NCBI GenBank assembly: GCA_028753945.1
Contig: JAPNXP010000001.1
Location: 6,004,501 to 6,068,500, forward strand
From: Hexactinellida sp. DTS-2022
Lineage: Eukaryota; Porifera; Hexactinellida
Direction: 5' to 3'
DNA: 64,000 bases
Both the position numbers and the translations under genes were made by a program. How positions within the stretch are numbered: position 1 is the stretch's first letter; the number at the start of each line of letters is the position of its first letter. The notes below the pieces were generated by a model. It worked only from the letters and a program-made list of their open reading frames with translations. It made no database searches and was not told the origin of the DNA. Below, piece by piece: positions 23,013-35,804 of the stretch.

Positions 23013-23975
23013 CACAGTGGGCAAACAAGTGGAAATAGAGCATTTTTCGAGCGCCTCAGATTGACTCGATATTATTGACATCGTTTTCAGCATACATGAA
23101 AACCTAAAAATCCAAATTATTGTGCTGAGAAACATTCGAGATCAAGGGTTATGTGTAATGAGATCATCATGTTATAACAATTCTAAAAAAAAGCAATTTT
23201 TGTGTTTTCAGAATTGGAGTATCAAAGTCTTATAAAATTCAACAAATTATATTATGTTGATGAAATATTCAAGTTAGCTTTATCATTGGCATTGTATGAA
23301 ATCAATGTACACGAATGCATTTTAACTTCTTATATTGTCTAAAATTATAATACAATCCGACCAGAATTTTATGATTCGGCCGCATTTACTAATTTCCATT
23401 ATTGTTCAAGAACTTTTGAGAGCAATCATGAGCAATTGGTTTTTACATTTTAAATAGGTCATGATGATACCTTCAAATTAAAAAGCAATCTAGGTGCGCG
23501 AAAGGGCGCGAATGGGGTCATCTAATGACTTTTAAACATGATATATTATGATTTTAACCATTTTTGAAAAATTATATCAGGTTCAAGAATTATAATCAAT
23601 TATCATGGTTGAACAATAAATTTTTATTAACAAACCTAATATATAATTTATTACTTAATTATCAATAATCGTTTAGAACTGCGTTTAGGAGACTAAATAT
23701 ACACGGGCGTCGCACGGCTCTGAAAAATCTCCGGCCAAACAGTTAAAGTGGTCCGGCCAAAACCGGACCGTCCGATATAATATAGTAGAATAAATGAAAA
23801 GTGTCCGGCCATGGCCGGACCAGCCGGACCGCGTGCTACACCTATGATATATCATTTTTGATGTTGCCATTCAGTTTGCAGCTACCGATAACCTATATGT
23901 CAATAATACTTCATAAGATTCTATCTAGCATAGTTTTTCCTATTTCCACTTACACCCCTGAAAATGCCTACTGTG
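23013..23975. mobile_element. Transib-type non-autonomous element a
   Basis: 963 bp with CACAGTGGGC at the left and CACAGTAGGC in reverse complement at the right. The 5-bp TSD TTTCT lies at 23008-23012 and 23976-23980. It is the same family as 25498-26658 and the ends of 48280-56565, here inverted (TAAGTGGAAATAGG near the right end). It lies within an intron of the cysteine-cluster gene. Confidence 0.85.
23700..23846. repeat. GC-rich insert within Transib-type element a
   Basis: A block of CCGGCC-rich sequence (GGTCCGGCCAAAACCGGACC and an inverse-like part) interrupts sequence that is continuous in the two related elements. Ends resemble GGGCGTCGCACGG and GGTGTAGCACGCGG. I could not find a clean TSD. 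Confidence 0.45.
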
Positions 23976-25055
23976 TTTCTCTACCACACCATAAAAATAA
24001 ATACTACCACACCATAAAAATAAATATATTTTTCAGTATACCGTTATTTAAACTCGATATTTTATTGTTTGTAAGACCACTTTCTTTAGTTTATGAAGTG
24101 AAATGCGATGGTCCTTGTGCCTGTGAGAGCGTCTCCAAGGTCATGAACAACTGCTCTTTAATATAAACAATCGGTATCTCGTTCATTACGGGTTATTGTA
24201 CGAATATAGTGAACTAGTTCGGACTGGAAGAAATCCCCTCTTCGCATTTGTAAGGTAAGTAAAGCATTTTAAATCACAAATAAATATTGATAGCTATTAT
24301 TTGTTAGTGCAAAGAACAACAAATTACGCAAGTTCTACCCTTTTGCGATACCACACGGTCAATGTAGCTTGGAATGCATTTCTAAGGTTAATGGATATTA
24401 ACTACCCTAAATGTTTTACCTGTCCTATATGTAAGGATACTCCGGATACAATAATTCTAGATGGAGTCACATTGGGAACAATAAGAGAATTACCTAGCGA
24501 ATCTACTCCCATTGAAACAAATGTAATCCAATTTGTTCCGATCTCGAAGCGTATTTGGATTTCGAACGCAAAATACGGAAGTTACTCCGGACATACACTA
24601 AGGATGGACTTACCCCTAAAGAATTCAACATTTTTCTCGCAAATCTTGAACCAGAATCATTTCAAGCATATGTTGGCAACGGTTCTTCCTCCTCTACAAC
24701 AATTTGTGAAAATGTTTTATACCGCCCAGGTAATCCGAATATTAAGTTTATACTCAAACATCTCTCTTCTACTGAACCATTGCTTGGAATTTTCAAAATT
24801 TCTATTTTGAGAGAAGAAGAGTTACTACTGTTTTCAGATTTAACAAATGATTTCACCAGGGATATGGAATATATAGAAAATCTATATGCTAAGATGGTGA
24901 ATTTAAAACCATTATTCGAATCATACGAATTTGATGCACTTCCTTTCAACTGTTTACGTCTACATCCGATCGTGTCTGGGTTATTGAGATCTATTATCCA
25001 ACACATCGAATATTTACATACCTTTAACCGAATACTGCCTGAAAGAATAGTGTGA

Positions 25056-25497
25056 AATTTCAGAATATTTTATCCATCTCAATTTAAAGCTTTTTCTTAT
25101 CTTTTTTCGTTATATAATTGATAAATGTTGTCCTTCTACTACACTTTTTTCCGCAGTTTTTGAGTATCATTTCCCTGTCAAAACCTTTCTCATAATTCTA
25201 CACTTTTTACTCATAACTTAACAAATAATTCATGAATCTTCTCGATAAAATGTCAGTTTGGTAACAAGTTCCTATCTTTTGATTCAATATATTTCTAGGT
25301 GACTTTGGATAATAATGTAAATAGATATTCAAGGTAATAGAACTATCCATATTTACTACCAAAATACAATTGACCTTACAAATCCTCATATCCATGGTAC
25401 ATTTTCCTTGATCTATATTGTCCTTGGTACAACTCACTTGATACTCATTTTTCTACGTTCATTGGTTTTATCTCATATTACCATTATACGAATATTA
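25056..25497. other. No feature seen
   Basis: A/T-rich sequence. Short open frames on the minus strand have no recognisable motif. Confidence 0.5.
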
Positions 25498-26658
25498 CAC
25501 AGTGGGAATTTTCAGGGGTATAAGTGGAAATAGGAAAACTATGCTAGATAGACTCTAATGAAGTATTATTGACATATAGGTTATCGTTAGCTGCAAACCG
25601 AATGTCATTATCAAAAATGATATATGTAGTCTCCTAACAGTAGTTTTGGACGATCAATGGTAAATTCATGATTTATTATATTTGGTTTTGTAACAATCAT
25701 ATATTAATCACCCATTATTATTGATAATACATCTTAAACTTGGGTAAAATAATTGAAATGTTAGTCTTATCCCAGGTATTCTATATCTCATTGAATTTAT
25801 AGAAGGGTAGATGGATGCTGAGTGTAACTATCGCAGGTACAATTACTCTTAGGAAACCCTAGATAGTTTTAGGTAGCATAGTTGTATACAATGGAACATT
25901 GCTAGCGCCTGAATTTCCTCCGGATCTCATAAAAGTATTTACTGAAATTCAAAAGCATGGATGGATTTCTAACTTGGTATTCTGATTGAGAGATTTGTCT
26001 TTAAAATATCATAAACTGCTTTGTTATTCATTATCACTATATCAGTTAATGGAAGAAAAAAACTAAATTAATTGGATAAATAGTGGATAAATTCAATTTA
26101 CATTATATGAATTTTCTGAGGGGACAATGGTAAATTGAAAAAAATCATTCCGGGGCGGGTTTTGGCGGTGCAAAACTAATATAAATATTTTCTAATATGT
26201 CTATGTAACATTTAAAAGCATTAGAATATGTAACCACGACCGAGCACCTAATGTTTTTGAACCAAAATGCCAAATAAATTTCCGTCCGAAATCCATAAAT
26301 ACTTCCATAAGATATTGTAAATTTAGCTTCAATTCCACAATGAAATTATATTTATAGCAATGACATCGAGAAGTTACAGTCTTGATTCTTGATACAAATT
26401 ACATATTGATAGTATGAATCATCATATGGGTAGAAATCGTACAAGTTTGTTTACGATCTTAATATCACAACAGAATTATTGATAGAAAATATATTTAGAT
26501 CAGTCATTCCAATTAATATTATTCGCTACCCCGATAGTATATGACTTCAAAAATTAGTATTTCTAGGTTTGAAACAATGGTGAATCTGAAAAAATATAAA
26601 AGTTCGTAATACAAGGGTATTGACAAATACCTCTATTTCCCCTGGTTTGCCCACTGTG
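25498..26658. mobile_element. Transib-type non-autonomous element b
   Basis: 1161 bp. Left end CACAGTGGGAATTTTCAGGG. The right end, inverted, is CACAGTGGGCAAACC. The 5-bp TSD TATTA lies at 25493-25497 and 26659-26663. No coding capacity. Its first 140 bp match 48280-48420. Confidence 0.9.
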
Positions 26659-27272
26659 TATTATTTCCCTCAAAACAATTTTAAATTGGTTTATATTTGT
26701 ATTATTATATTCTATATTTTATAAAAACTAAAGTAAATTGCTTTATACCTTATTAGTTATCTCTAATATTCAGAGATATCAAAGCTACGTATTATATAAT
26801 GGTTTATTGGTATGTATCTAATCTCAAGTATACATTACTAATTTGGAACTTCATTGCTATTATAAGGGCCTCTAATCTATTTATATGACATGCATGAATA
26901 GAGTCTAAAATCATTCCATTCCCAAAATAGTTACAACTGACTGAAACATGCATATTTTTAGAACACATACAATGCTTCCCCATTTAGTGTCTGGCATTAT
27001 ATAAGTCTCTTATATGAGCTTTCTAAACTTCTAAGCCTATATTTATTCTATTTAGTTTATTCCGATAATATTCCAAACTATGAAAACGCTTGGCCTCAGC
27101 GAAATTTAAAATAGCATTAGTTTTCGGTATTTTTTTATCGATCAACGGCAAATATCGTTGGTTTCATTCGCATACAGTACACAGTATTGCATAATACACG
27201 TTTTAGTGTCAATAACTGGAATAAATTTATAATCTTTAGAACGAAGCATTCAAAGATAATGTTTGTACTAAG
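26659..27272. other. No feature seen
   Basis: A/T-rich, non-coding on both strands. Confidence 0.5.
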
Positions 27273-27458
27273 TTGAGAACTAACCGCTAGGAAACGTTAT
27301 AGGAGCAACAGAGTCGAGTTACACGAATGGAATACTGTGATTGGCTCCGTGATTGTAAGCGAATTAGAAGGGACAGGAGCATGTTATTTGAGAAATAACG
27401 GTTAGGAAACGCTAGAGGAGCAAGAGAGTAAAGTTATACGCACGGAATACTGTCATTG
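27273..27458. repeat. Tandem repeat, left part (interrupted by Transib)
   Basis: Units of about 125-150 bp contain GAGAACTAACCGCTAGGAAACG, AGAGTCGAGTTA and GGAATACTGTCATTGGCTCC. The array continues at 30596 after the Transib insertion. Confidence 0.8.
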
Positions 27459-28068
27459 CATGCATGCATGCACAGTGGCACGATATGTGGAAATAGGATA
27501 AAAAATCGTAACCTTGGATTGTTGTTATATTGGAATTCAGCACCCTCACTAACCTAGGGAAGCAATTGGAATTTCTAAAATAACGTTTCCATTGAACTCA
27601 CACGTCTTCAAATGAGGTCATAATTGACATTCCAAAAATAGTATATATGGTTTCAAATTTTAGCCATGATGTAATTTTGAATTCTTTAGATTCTATACTT
27701 CAAATATCTGCTATATATAGCATATCAATCAAAAGCTCTTTTGTTGCTGAATAATAAATTACATCATTCGTTACGCCTAAGATGAAATGGAATTTATTAT
27801 TCTAATTTTAAACCTACTTGTTTGTACAACTGGTATAAAATGATAGACCGCTTTACAAAAAGTAATAGTACCTCTTTAGCCTTCACTTGCGGAACTTTCC
27901 TTTACATTTTTCTATTACCTTATTTTCTGCTCTACAAAATACACTTTAAACTACGGTGTCAGGAAGTGTCAACGATTAAAAAAAATTCGATTAAAAAATC
28001 TCACTTTGTGTATATTTTCGAAATTTCTCACAAAATCATAATAATTGTTTTAGAATATTAGCACTATT

Positions 28069-30223
28069 ATGAATAACGAAGATGCATACACACATTCTTC
28101 ACTGCTCGAAAGGACAAACCTATCACCTCAATTGCGTCCGAGTTTATTGTCCTGAATAGTTTGGAGGACACTGCGCATGATACATTTCGGAGAAAATTTT
28201 CTAGTCTCAGAGAAGATTGAAGAGAATACTTGAAGCGAGCCGACATATCTACTTCGAATGCGATATCCTTTTACACATTACCTGCTGCTAAGCATCCAAG
28301 ATCGAGTACTGGTTCTCAATACTCAGATGAAGACATGGTGATTGGGAGTGTTTGCTCTAGTCAATCTACGTCTGTTTTCAATGAAGATTTTAGTAGACCC
28401 ACCCGTAAGCCTCTGAACGAATTATCAACTAAAGGGCTACGTAATCGATTGTCCTCTCTACTACACATCTTGAGACAGTTGCTGAACAAGAAAATGTTTC
28501 CAGTAAGGAACTCTCCTGTTACCTGATGATGCTAAGTTCACAGGCTGAATACGACTTTACTAATGCGAAGTTTTGCAAAGAAATTATCGCTAAGGGAAGC
28601 ATCGGTCTAGTCTGCAATAAATTGACCTGTGATAAAGCTGCATTCTTAATGGATTCTTTAGAAATTGGGAAGAAGAAATACATCGATTTAAGACGGTTAT
28701 TGCTCTCAGAAGTCCAGCTTCCAGGTTACAATCGAATAGCTACCCATCGATCTCAAATCTGCTTGACTAATGACATCTTTCCAGTCAATCGAGATCATCA
28801 GGTAGGCATTGGTATATCTTACAACAAGCTTCTGACACATAGAGTGAACAGAATATTGACTGCTTCTGACATTGACATTGCCAGCAATCTGAAGATACGA
28901 ATTTCAGATGGACTTGACGGCTCGGGCTGTCACCGAGTTTACCAGCAAACCACTCACCCCGAGATTTCAACGAAAAGTTTTATTCTATTCGGGTTTAAGG
29001 TAATTTCTATATCCGACATCGAAAACAAACTGATTTGGAAAAACCCACTACCCAATTCTCCTTTCTCAATTCGATCAGTTGCGAAATTAGCTCTTCAGGC
29101 AAACGAAGACAATATTCGATATCTTATGGATACACTAATCAATAGGGAGTCTACCCAGATAGTAGAAGATGGTTTAGTATTAATTAACTAGCGGAATTTG
29201 TCATGTTGAAATTCAGCGTTCTCAATTGGATGGGAAAATGGCTAAAATTCTTAGTGAGGGTGGAAGCGCATCTTGCCAGTTCTGCACAGCGACATTCAAA
29301 CAAATCCATCGTCTGGATATGGGTTTCCAATTAATCGATCGATAACAGATGCCAAAGTATTATTTCAAGAGGTTGACGAAGAGCAATTTCTCTCATTGTC
29401 TTCTGACAAAAGATTCAACATAACACACAAACCAATATCTGACTTAGACATCAATCCAAGCTCTCCTCTGCACGCATATCTCCGATGTTTTGGCTGGTTT
29501 CTACTTCTTATTAGCCATTTGCACGCAGGTGTATTTAAGTGGTCACCAACTTCTAAGAGAGTCTCAGAAGCTAAAAAATTCATTACAAGTTTAATTAATG
29601 ACAATTTGAATATTATCATTGACAGCCCTTCAACACAAGGTGGAACTACAACTACTGGTAATGTGGTAAGAAGATGCTTGATAAGAAAGGATGACAACTA
29701 TCAAGATTTCCTCTACTGGGTTTTAACAGTGATCCCGTCTGAATTCAAGTCCCACATAATTGAAATTCACACATGCCTAGGAGCAATCCTACGTGTCTAT
29801 AATAGCAGCAAAAGAGTGGATACAGAAGAACTAGCAATTGTTTGCAGTAAGATCTACCAGTCAATTATTTGTGAATTCCCTTGGGCTAATGTTTCCCCTA
29901 CATTACACAAGCTATTAGCGCATGCACCTGAAATCATCTCAACATTCAACGATGGGCATGGACTAGAGCACTTATCTGAAGAAGGACTAGAGGCTTCTAA
30001 CAAATATATACGAAGATACAGAGATCGTCTTGCTCGCAAATTTTCATTTGAAGAAAATTTAAAGGATACATTTGTTAGAATGATTTCTCACAGTGATCCC
30101 ATACTGTTAATGAATCACAAGTTTCCTATTCGAAAGGCTCCCTCGTGCCAGCAATTTAAAAGTAACCAAGATATTCTAGTGAACAACCTTATTCATAATG
30201 ATGATGATAATATTGATGAATAA
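28069..30223 (+). pseudogene. Transib/RAG1-like transposase (frameshifted)
   Basis: The N-terminus from about 28069 is spread over frames (KDKPITSIASEF, then 28230-28526). 28526-29191 holds ISDGLDGSGCHRVYQQ, matching the first catalytic Asp region of Transib, followed by a wKNPLP segment. A +1 shift near 29190 leads to QLDGKMAKILSEGGSASC (second Asp) plus CQFCTAT, the zinc-binding Cys pair. After another shift the 316-codon C-terminal frame (29273-30223) contains the family's DSPSTQGGTTTTGNVVRR, then TLHKLLAHAPEI and HLSEEGLEASNKYIRRYRD, which holds the catalytic Glu (SEEGLEA) and resembles both Transib and RAG1. At least three frameshifts make it inactive. No RAG2-like neighbour is seen. Confidence 0.85.
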
Positions 30224-30595
30224 ATAACTAAATAATCGTTTTTGTATGTATTTTCCTTATTCCTTACTTCAATTTATATTAATAAAATAAAGTGATATTT
30301 CCCCAAACAATGGCTATAAATTTCCTTCAAAAAATGGTTGATCAAATAGAATAGACACGTAATTAATTTGTAAAACTTTTAGACCCAAATGAGACCAATT
30401 ATACTAAATTTGAAAAATGCTAAAAATAGAATGTGACAATGACGTCATAACTTTAACTTCTGAAGTCATAGAAAAAATCAGATTCTAACAATATATTCTA
30501 AAGATACGATTTCCCATAGGTAAATAATATAGTTTAGTGCGCTATCTTTGACCCAAATAGCTACTTCCAGATTATGACCATTTCGTGCCACTGTG
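30224..30595. other. Non-coding 3' end of the Transib element
   Basis: Contains GTGACAATGACGTCATAAC and ATTTCCCATAGGTAAATAAT, both repeated near 58627-58735 in the related element. Confidence 0.75.
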
Positions 30596-30870
30596 CATTG
30601 GCTCCCGTGATAAGTGACAGGAACAAGTTATTTGAGAACTAACGGCTAAGAAACGTTAGAGGAGCAAGCGAGTCGAGTTATACGCACGGATACTGTCATT
30701 GGTCTCCCGTGATAAGGTGTAAGACAGGAAGAAGCGTCAGGAACCAGTTGGTTGACAACTAACAGCTGGGTGACGGTAGAGAAACAAGAGAGTCGAGTTA
30801 TACGCAAGGAATACTGTCATTGGTCTCCCGTAATAAGGTGTAAGACAGGGCGAAGCATTTATGAAAGTCC
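30596..30870. repeat. Tandem repeat, right part
   Basis: Two further units with TCGAGTTATACGCA and ACTGTCATTGGTCTCCCG, continuing the array of 27273-27458. Confidence 0.8.
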
Positions 30871-32715
30871 GAATACAAGGAGGACTCATCAGGGAAAACC
30901 TGGAGCACACTAATTTACAATGAGACTAACCTATGCAAAATGTGCTCTGGATATGTGAGACTGTCATTGTCTAGGCTACGGAAGTTGAGAAGACCCACAA
31001 CCTGAAGAAACACAGCTTGGTAAAACATTGTATAAATCATTACTACAAGTCACAATAAATATTGATATAGTGTGCCAGATAAAATAAAACCAAAAAGATG
31101 CCAAGAACCGGAAAAAAGAAATTTGTTACTGCTTCAGGGGTAAACATTGGTATCTAATATGAGCCTCAATACGATTATCAACCGACTAGAATATATATGT
31201 AGTATATATAAGCATACATTCTAACAACATATGATATTATCGAAAACTCATAAATAAAATTAGGTCCCAAAAAAATCAAAAACATTCAGGCCCCCCAAAA
31301 ACGAAGAGATTACTAATAGTCGGTAGCAATACGAGTAATGGTATGGGACAAAATATCTTTGTTTGTTACTGTTACTTATAATTCTAGAGTTGTGCTGCTC
31401 ACCTATATCAGTAGAATAATGAGTGTTTTGCAACAGCGATCAAGCTTCTTGCTAGAATTTATAGGTTGCAATCTAGGAGTAAAAAATCAATATATAAATA
31501 CTATATCTCGCTATCTGCAGCTGTAATTATAACTGCAATCTGTTTCTCTGGGCGCAGTGTACATTATATGGTATAATTGATCAATGGTTAGTGGAGTTGA
31601 AAGTACTCCAAGCTCATACTATAGTAGCATCATACACATGTTAGAAAATAGAGCCAGGCATGCTTGCCCTAGGTCAATTATGAGAAGCTTAGAAAAACAA
31701 ACTCACCAGAGTGCATGAATGTGTATTCAGTACATTGCCAACTTATTTGAGCCGAAATAACCATGGGGCAAGCAGGCTTTGAAAGCTGAGTGCATAGGAA
31801 GCAATAACTCACAAACAATCCGGTCATGATGGATGAGAAAGTGTCAGGTGTGTGACTACTGAATGCTGTCAGTGGAAGCAATAATGAGGCTGGGTAGTGC
31901 ACAGTGCACAGCCGACAATAGACAAGGATCCTTCTCGGTAATACTTTACAAGAAGGTACTAGCAAAGCTCAATTATATAAAATATTAGTTTGCATTTTCA
32001 GAAAACGATATCAAAGAGTGCCATTTCGAAGGTAGCAGTTCAGAACTTGGAATACTAATATGTTGATACAAACAATGAAACTTCTCAGTAATACTTTGCA
32101 AGATTCTCAACAGAGAGAAATCAAACAATAAATAGTCTGGTTGTGGAAGAAAAAAATACAAATTGTCATATCAAGTAGGCAATTCAAAAATGGGAGACAG
32201 GTAAGTGGATACAAAGAGGAATATATACATATATAACGAATGAAATTCAAACTATTCCACGATAAGTTTGTGACATAAAATAATAAAATTCAGGCGAACA
32301 AGCCAGCATTCAGGGCAGGAGAAAGAGTCATATACAAATTCAAGGATAAAAATAAAAATACCATGCGGTTACAACATATGATATCATATGAGCAATGTAT
32401 TATGTAGTTGAGAGGAAATAGTCAAGAACCATTAGCAGCATTGTACCAGCATAGAAAATTGGGGTAACGAGATAGAGCGTCAGTAATCAACACAGATTTG
32501 ATGGATAAGAGGTTGCTGTTTGAATACTTACAAAAGATTGTGATTGCATATAGAAACGTAAGAAGACTAGTTGTTGTGTTTTGCAATTATGAGAATTATC
32601 AGGGCGAACAAGCAATTGAGATAGGATTGTAATATCGTCATGATAATTTGAAGGAATTAGTACTTCATCATTGAATACATTAAAAAAATAGTGCCATCCA
32701 AAATTTTCAAATAAT
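30871..32715. other. Non-coding region with copies of a dispersed direct repeat
   Basis: 30920-31040 (GACTAACCTATGCAAAATG, CACAACCTGAAGAAACACAG) is a diverged direct repeat of 38850-38970 and 39010-39060. 31830-31860 (GGATGAGAAAGTGTCAGG) resembles 36338-36360. No gene is seen. Confidence 0.5.
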
Positions 32716-32721
32716 CATTAC

Positions 32722-32970
32722 GTGAGTGCGGCTGGCTTGATGGAGAAACCTTGACTGCCACACATGGTAATACGATCAGCTTTGAAATTGGATTCCTTTT
32801 GCATCACTGCTGATGGAATTTCCAATCTATATTTTTAGCCACTTCACTGCTGCTGGCTTGATGGAGAAACCATTACTTCCACATATGGTAATACGATCAG
32901 CTTTGAAATAGGATTCCTTTTGCGTCACTGATCATGGAATTTCCATTCGCTATTTTTAGCCACTTCATTG
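32722..32970. repeat. Two-unit tandem duplication (~122 bp)
   Basis: Each unit starts CTGGCTTGATGGAGAAACC and ends TTTTTAGCCACTTCA. The units are about 85-90 percent alike by eye. Confidence 0.85.
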
Positions 32971-33080
32971 TGTACCCAGCTCCTATATATTGACGATTAA
33001 TTTGTGCAAACGTTACCAATTTCAATCATTCAACTATTCAATCACACACAACACTCAGAAGCACAACTCTGTCAAATCAG

Positions 33081-35804
33081 ATGGCAACTAATTTTCCCAC
33101 TCTCACAACTGTGGATCCGGAAGACGATCAGCTGCAGACTGATAACAATCAGAGCCTCACCCAGCAGGCACTGCTCCAACCCAAGATCAGAACGATTCCT
33201 ACGATTAGTCACTGTCGGAGGATGATGGGGATGACGATGAACTTTACGGTCTACTACAGGCAGACTATTTAACTAACCCAGTGCCTGGCTCAACTAATAC
33301 GCCCACCGCCTCGACAATTAACCCGACACTCGGTCCTTCAACAGCTAGCGAGGACGTGTCGGATACTTTATTTTACAACTAGCAGCCCCCTGTCCAGCCC
33401 TGCTAGCCAATTAGCTGGAATGGCCTTCCCACAACTACACATTCACTCGTCCTCTCAGACAGACATACTAGCAAGCACACAACAGTTTACCTATCCCTAT
33501 CCACCACCCAGCTCAAACATCTTTCGATATACGATCAACAGGAAAACGTAGCTCAAGCCCATCCATGCTCAACAGCAGAACCAAACGTACTGACTTTCGC
33601 TACAATCCAGAATCTCAACAAGTCAAACCCCTTACAACTGTCACTTACATCGCTGAACAGATGCAACTGCAAACTAGCCCACAAATATTCACAATGCGAG
33701 CCCCCATTCCTAAAGATAAGATTCCCGAGTACTATCCCGACAATTACAAAATCTGGGAAAACCGGCCCATCTTCAAGCCCGAATATCAATCTAAAATCAC
33801 CCACAGGACTACCACGTGTAGATCTCTATGTATACGCGATTGATGCAAACACGGAAACAAAGTCACAATGTGAAAAGAAAAAGTATCGCAGACGCTTGAC
33901 CCTAAGAAACACGCCCATTGAACGATTCTATCCTGAGATCTGGGACGCAGAGCACAAACAGCTCATAGGGAGTCAGATCCAATCCACAGAATTTCTCCAA
34001 GCACAGCCTTTCTTCCAGGAGCCATATGAAAATGCTCTATCAGTAGACAGAAACTCACTAGATAATATCTCCAAGGTAGCACCAGCCATTCCAGAACCAC
34101 TCAATCAGCTTCACCCTGATCCACCATCTCAGCAGCACCACTGTCTTAACAAGGACGGTACCTAGTCGACTGCGAAGAACCGGTGGATTTTTTCGACGCA
34201 ATCTACAGCCCACACCAAATCGAGAGCCTTCTCCATCAGACCATACTCTACCGCAACCAAAAGGGGCTACAAAATTGGCAAGTGCCCACCTACAACGAGA
34301 TGCGCTGCTTCATAGGACTCCTCCTTTGGACATCGCTGGCACAGTTTCCAAATCGTCGAGCATATTTCCATAAATCCGCAATCTACAATCTGCCACATTT
34401 CACAACACACACCTCGCGAGATCGTTTCGAGCAGCTACTAACCATGTTGCACTTCACGGACAATGGAAACACCCCTCAGGACATCGGCACAGCCAGACGC
34501 TTTGAGGCAAAACTCGCCAACCAGCTCACTGATGTCAATCATAACTCCGCGTAACTTCTCACGCCAGCTAGAGCACTATCCATCGACGAAATGATGGTAA
34601 AGTTCTACGGGAGGAGTGTGCTGCGTCAATACATGCCCGCTAAGCCGAATAAATACGGAATAAAGTTATGGGCCATCTGCTGTGCCTGTTACGGATACTC
34701 CCTCACCCAGAACATCTATCTCGGCAGCAGTGTACAGACTGTGGGAGGGCGTGATGTTGTGCTACAACTAGCTGAACCCTACTTCGAAAAGGGTCATGTC
34801 ATTTATTTCGATAGGTTCTTCTCGCATCTCGACCTGGCTGCCTATCTTCGCTCACGACAAACCGGCATGGTTGGAACAGCAGACATAACCTCCCTCGAGC
34901 AGGATCTGAAATACCTGGTCACCAATATGCACCCTCTAACCTGGGCATACAAATGGTACAATTATAAGGCAAACATCACTCATCAGAACAAGGCAAGGTG
35001 AAGAACGAAAACTTCAGGCTGAAGAGCCGGTGTGCTTACTCGTGTGGTATGACAAGAAGTATCGCACCACCGACAATAAGGTGGTTTTCATCACTAACTG
35101 CATACCCGCTATTCCAACTGATCCGGACTTCAATGCCACCGAAAGAACATCCGGGACGAAGACGGAAATTACACCCGAAAGCTAATAGAGAGTCCACCTA
35201 TTGTCAAAGCATACAATTATAGAATGGGAGGGATCGACAGGCATGACAGACTCGTGGGACTACATACCATTCCTCTCACATCCAAACGCGGATATATTAA
35301 GATATTCTTCCACATTCTAGACTCAGCTATTGTCAACGCCTGGATCCTATTCAAAACAGCTAAGCAGGCAAACGGTCAGTGGAACACAGCTTCACAAAAT
35401 AGACACACTTTGGCATGGTTCAAAGAGTGTGTAATTCTATCTCTCTGTGGTAATTATACTTCTCGGAAAATGACATCATCTGTCAGGTTGGGACAGTCAC
35501 TCTTGCCAGTACAATCGTTGGGCAACATAGTACAGCATCAAATACAACCGACGAAACATATACCAGAGTTGGAGGAAAAGGAGTCGGGAGGTGTCTTATT
35601 TGCAGAAAATCAAGGCGTATAGCTTGCATTACCTGTAAACAATTTTACTGTTTCGAATGTGGCAGACAGCATCTCCTTGATCTTTTGAAGCATCTTAGCA
35701 AGGACGTGACTGAATCTGAATCTCAATCTCAGGAACAAGTCATAGTGCCGCCACCAAACGCACCCTTCGACTCAAACCGCGTATCCGAGCTCCAGCGAAA
35801 ATGA
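33081..35804 (+). pseudogene. piggyBac transposase (frameshifted)
   Basis: An acidic N-terminus starts at ATG 33081. A decayed linker follows, then the DDE_Tnp_1_7 domain. 34183-34554 holds MRCFIGLLLWTSL and the helical part. 34591-35001 holds SIDEMMVKFYGRS (first Asp) with QYMPAKPNKYGIKLW and VIYFDRFFSHLDLAAYL (second Asp). 35224-35622 holds MGGIDRHDRLVGL (third Asp). The C-terminal cysteine-rich domain follows in another frame (35590-35804; CLICRKSRR, CITCKQFYCFECGRQH), which in piggyBac proteins binds the TIRs. The three catalytic Asp motifs survive, but the frame changes at least five times. I did not find convincing TIRs with TTAA. C/G content is higher than in the neighbouring DNA. Confidence 0.9.

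Larger units (their letters stand above)
21983..25055 (+). pseudogene. Multi-exon cysteine-cluster gene, HMGXB3/KDZ-transposon-like
   Basis: Inferred exons: 21983-22069 (acidic), about 22132-22329, 22456-22919, 24037-24254 and 24308-25055, all with GT..AG borders. The 22329/22456 junction restores one frame. Exon 3 has paired cysteines (CSQC, CKSCSGVC). Exon 4 has CDGPCACESVSK and LVHYGLLYEYSEL. Exon 5 has FTCPICKDTPDTIILDGVTLG, the signature seen in HMGXB3-type and KDZ (Kyakuja-Dileera-Zisupton) associated proteins, then a helical tail ending at 25055. Frameshifts near 22245, 24160 and 24530 and a Transib-type element in the third intron suggest decay. The function is unknown. The family assignment is from memory of motif patterns and is moderate. 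Confidence 0.55.
27471..30595 (+). mobile_element. Transib transposon with broken transposase
   Basis: 3125 bp. Left end CACAGTGGCACGATATG. The right end, inverted, is CACAGTGGCACGAAATGG. Comparison with the flanking tandem repeat (ACTGTCATTGGTCTCCCG) shows the 5-bp TSD CATTG at 27454-27458 and 30596-30600. Twelve extra bases, CATGCATGCATG, sit between the left TSD and the terminal CACAGTG. CACAGTG is the heptamer of V(D)J recombination signals and is typical of Transib ends. The last ~180 bp match the right end of 57340-58794. The 27500-28060 part is non-coding. Confidence 0.88.

Noticed and set aside
23700..23846. A clean TSD for the GC-rich insert in element a
   Set aside because: Candidate ATATA repeats are too short and AT-rich to be convincing.
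27471..27520. RSS nonamer at 12 or 23 bp from the CACAGTG heptamer
   Set aside because: An A-rich run follows 23 bp after the left heptamer, but the right end has nothing similar, so there is no support beyond the heptamer.
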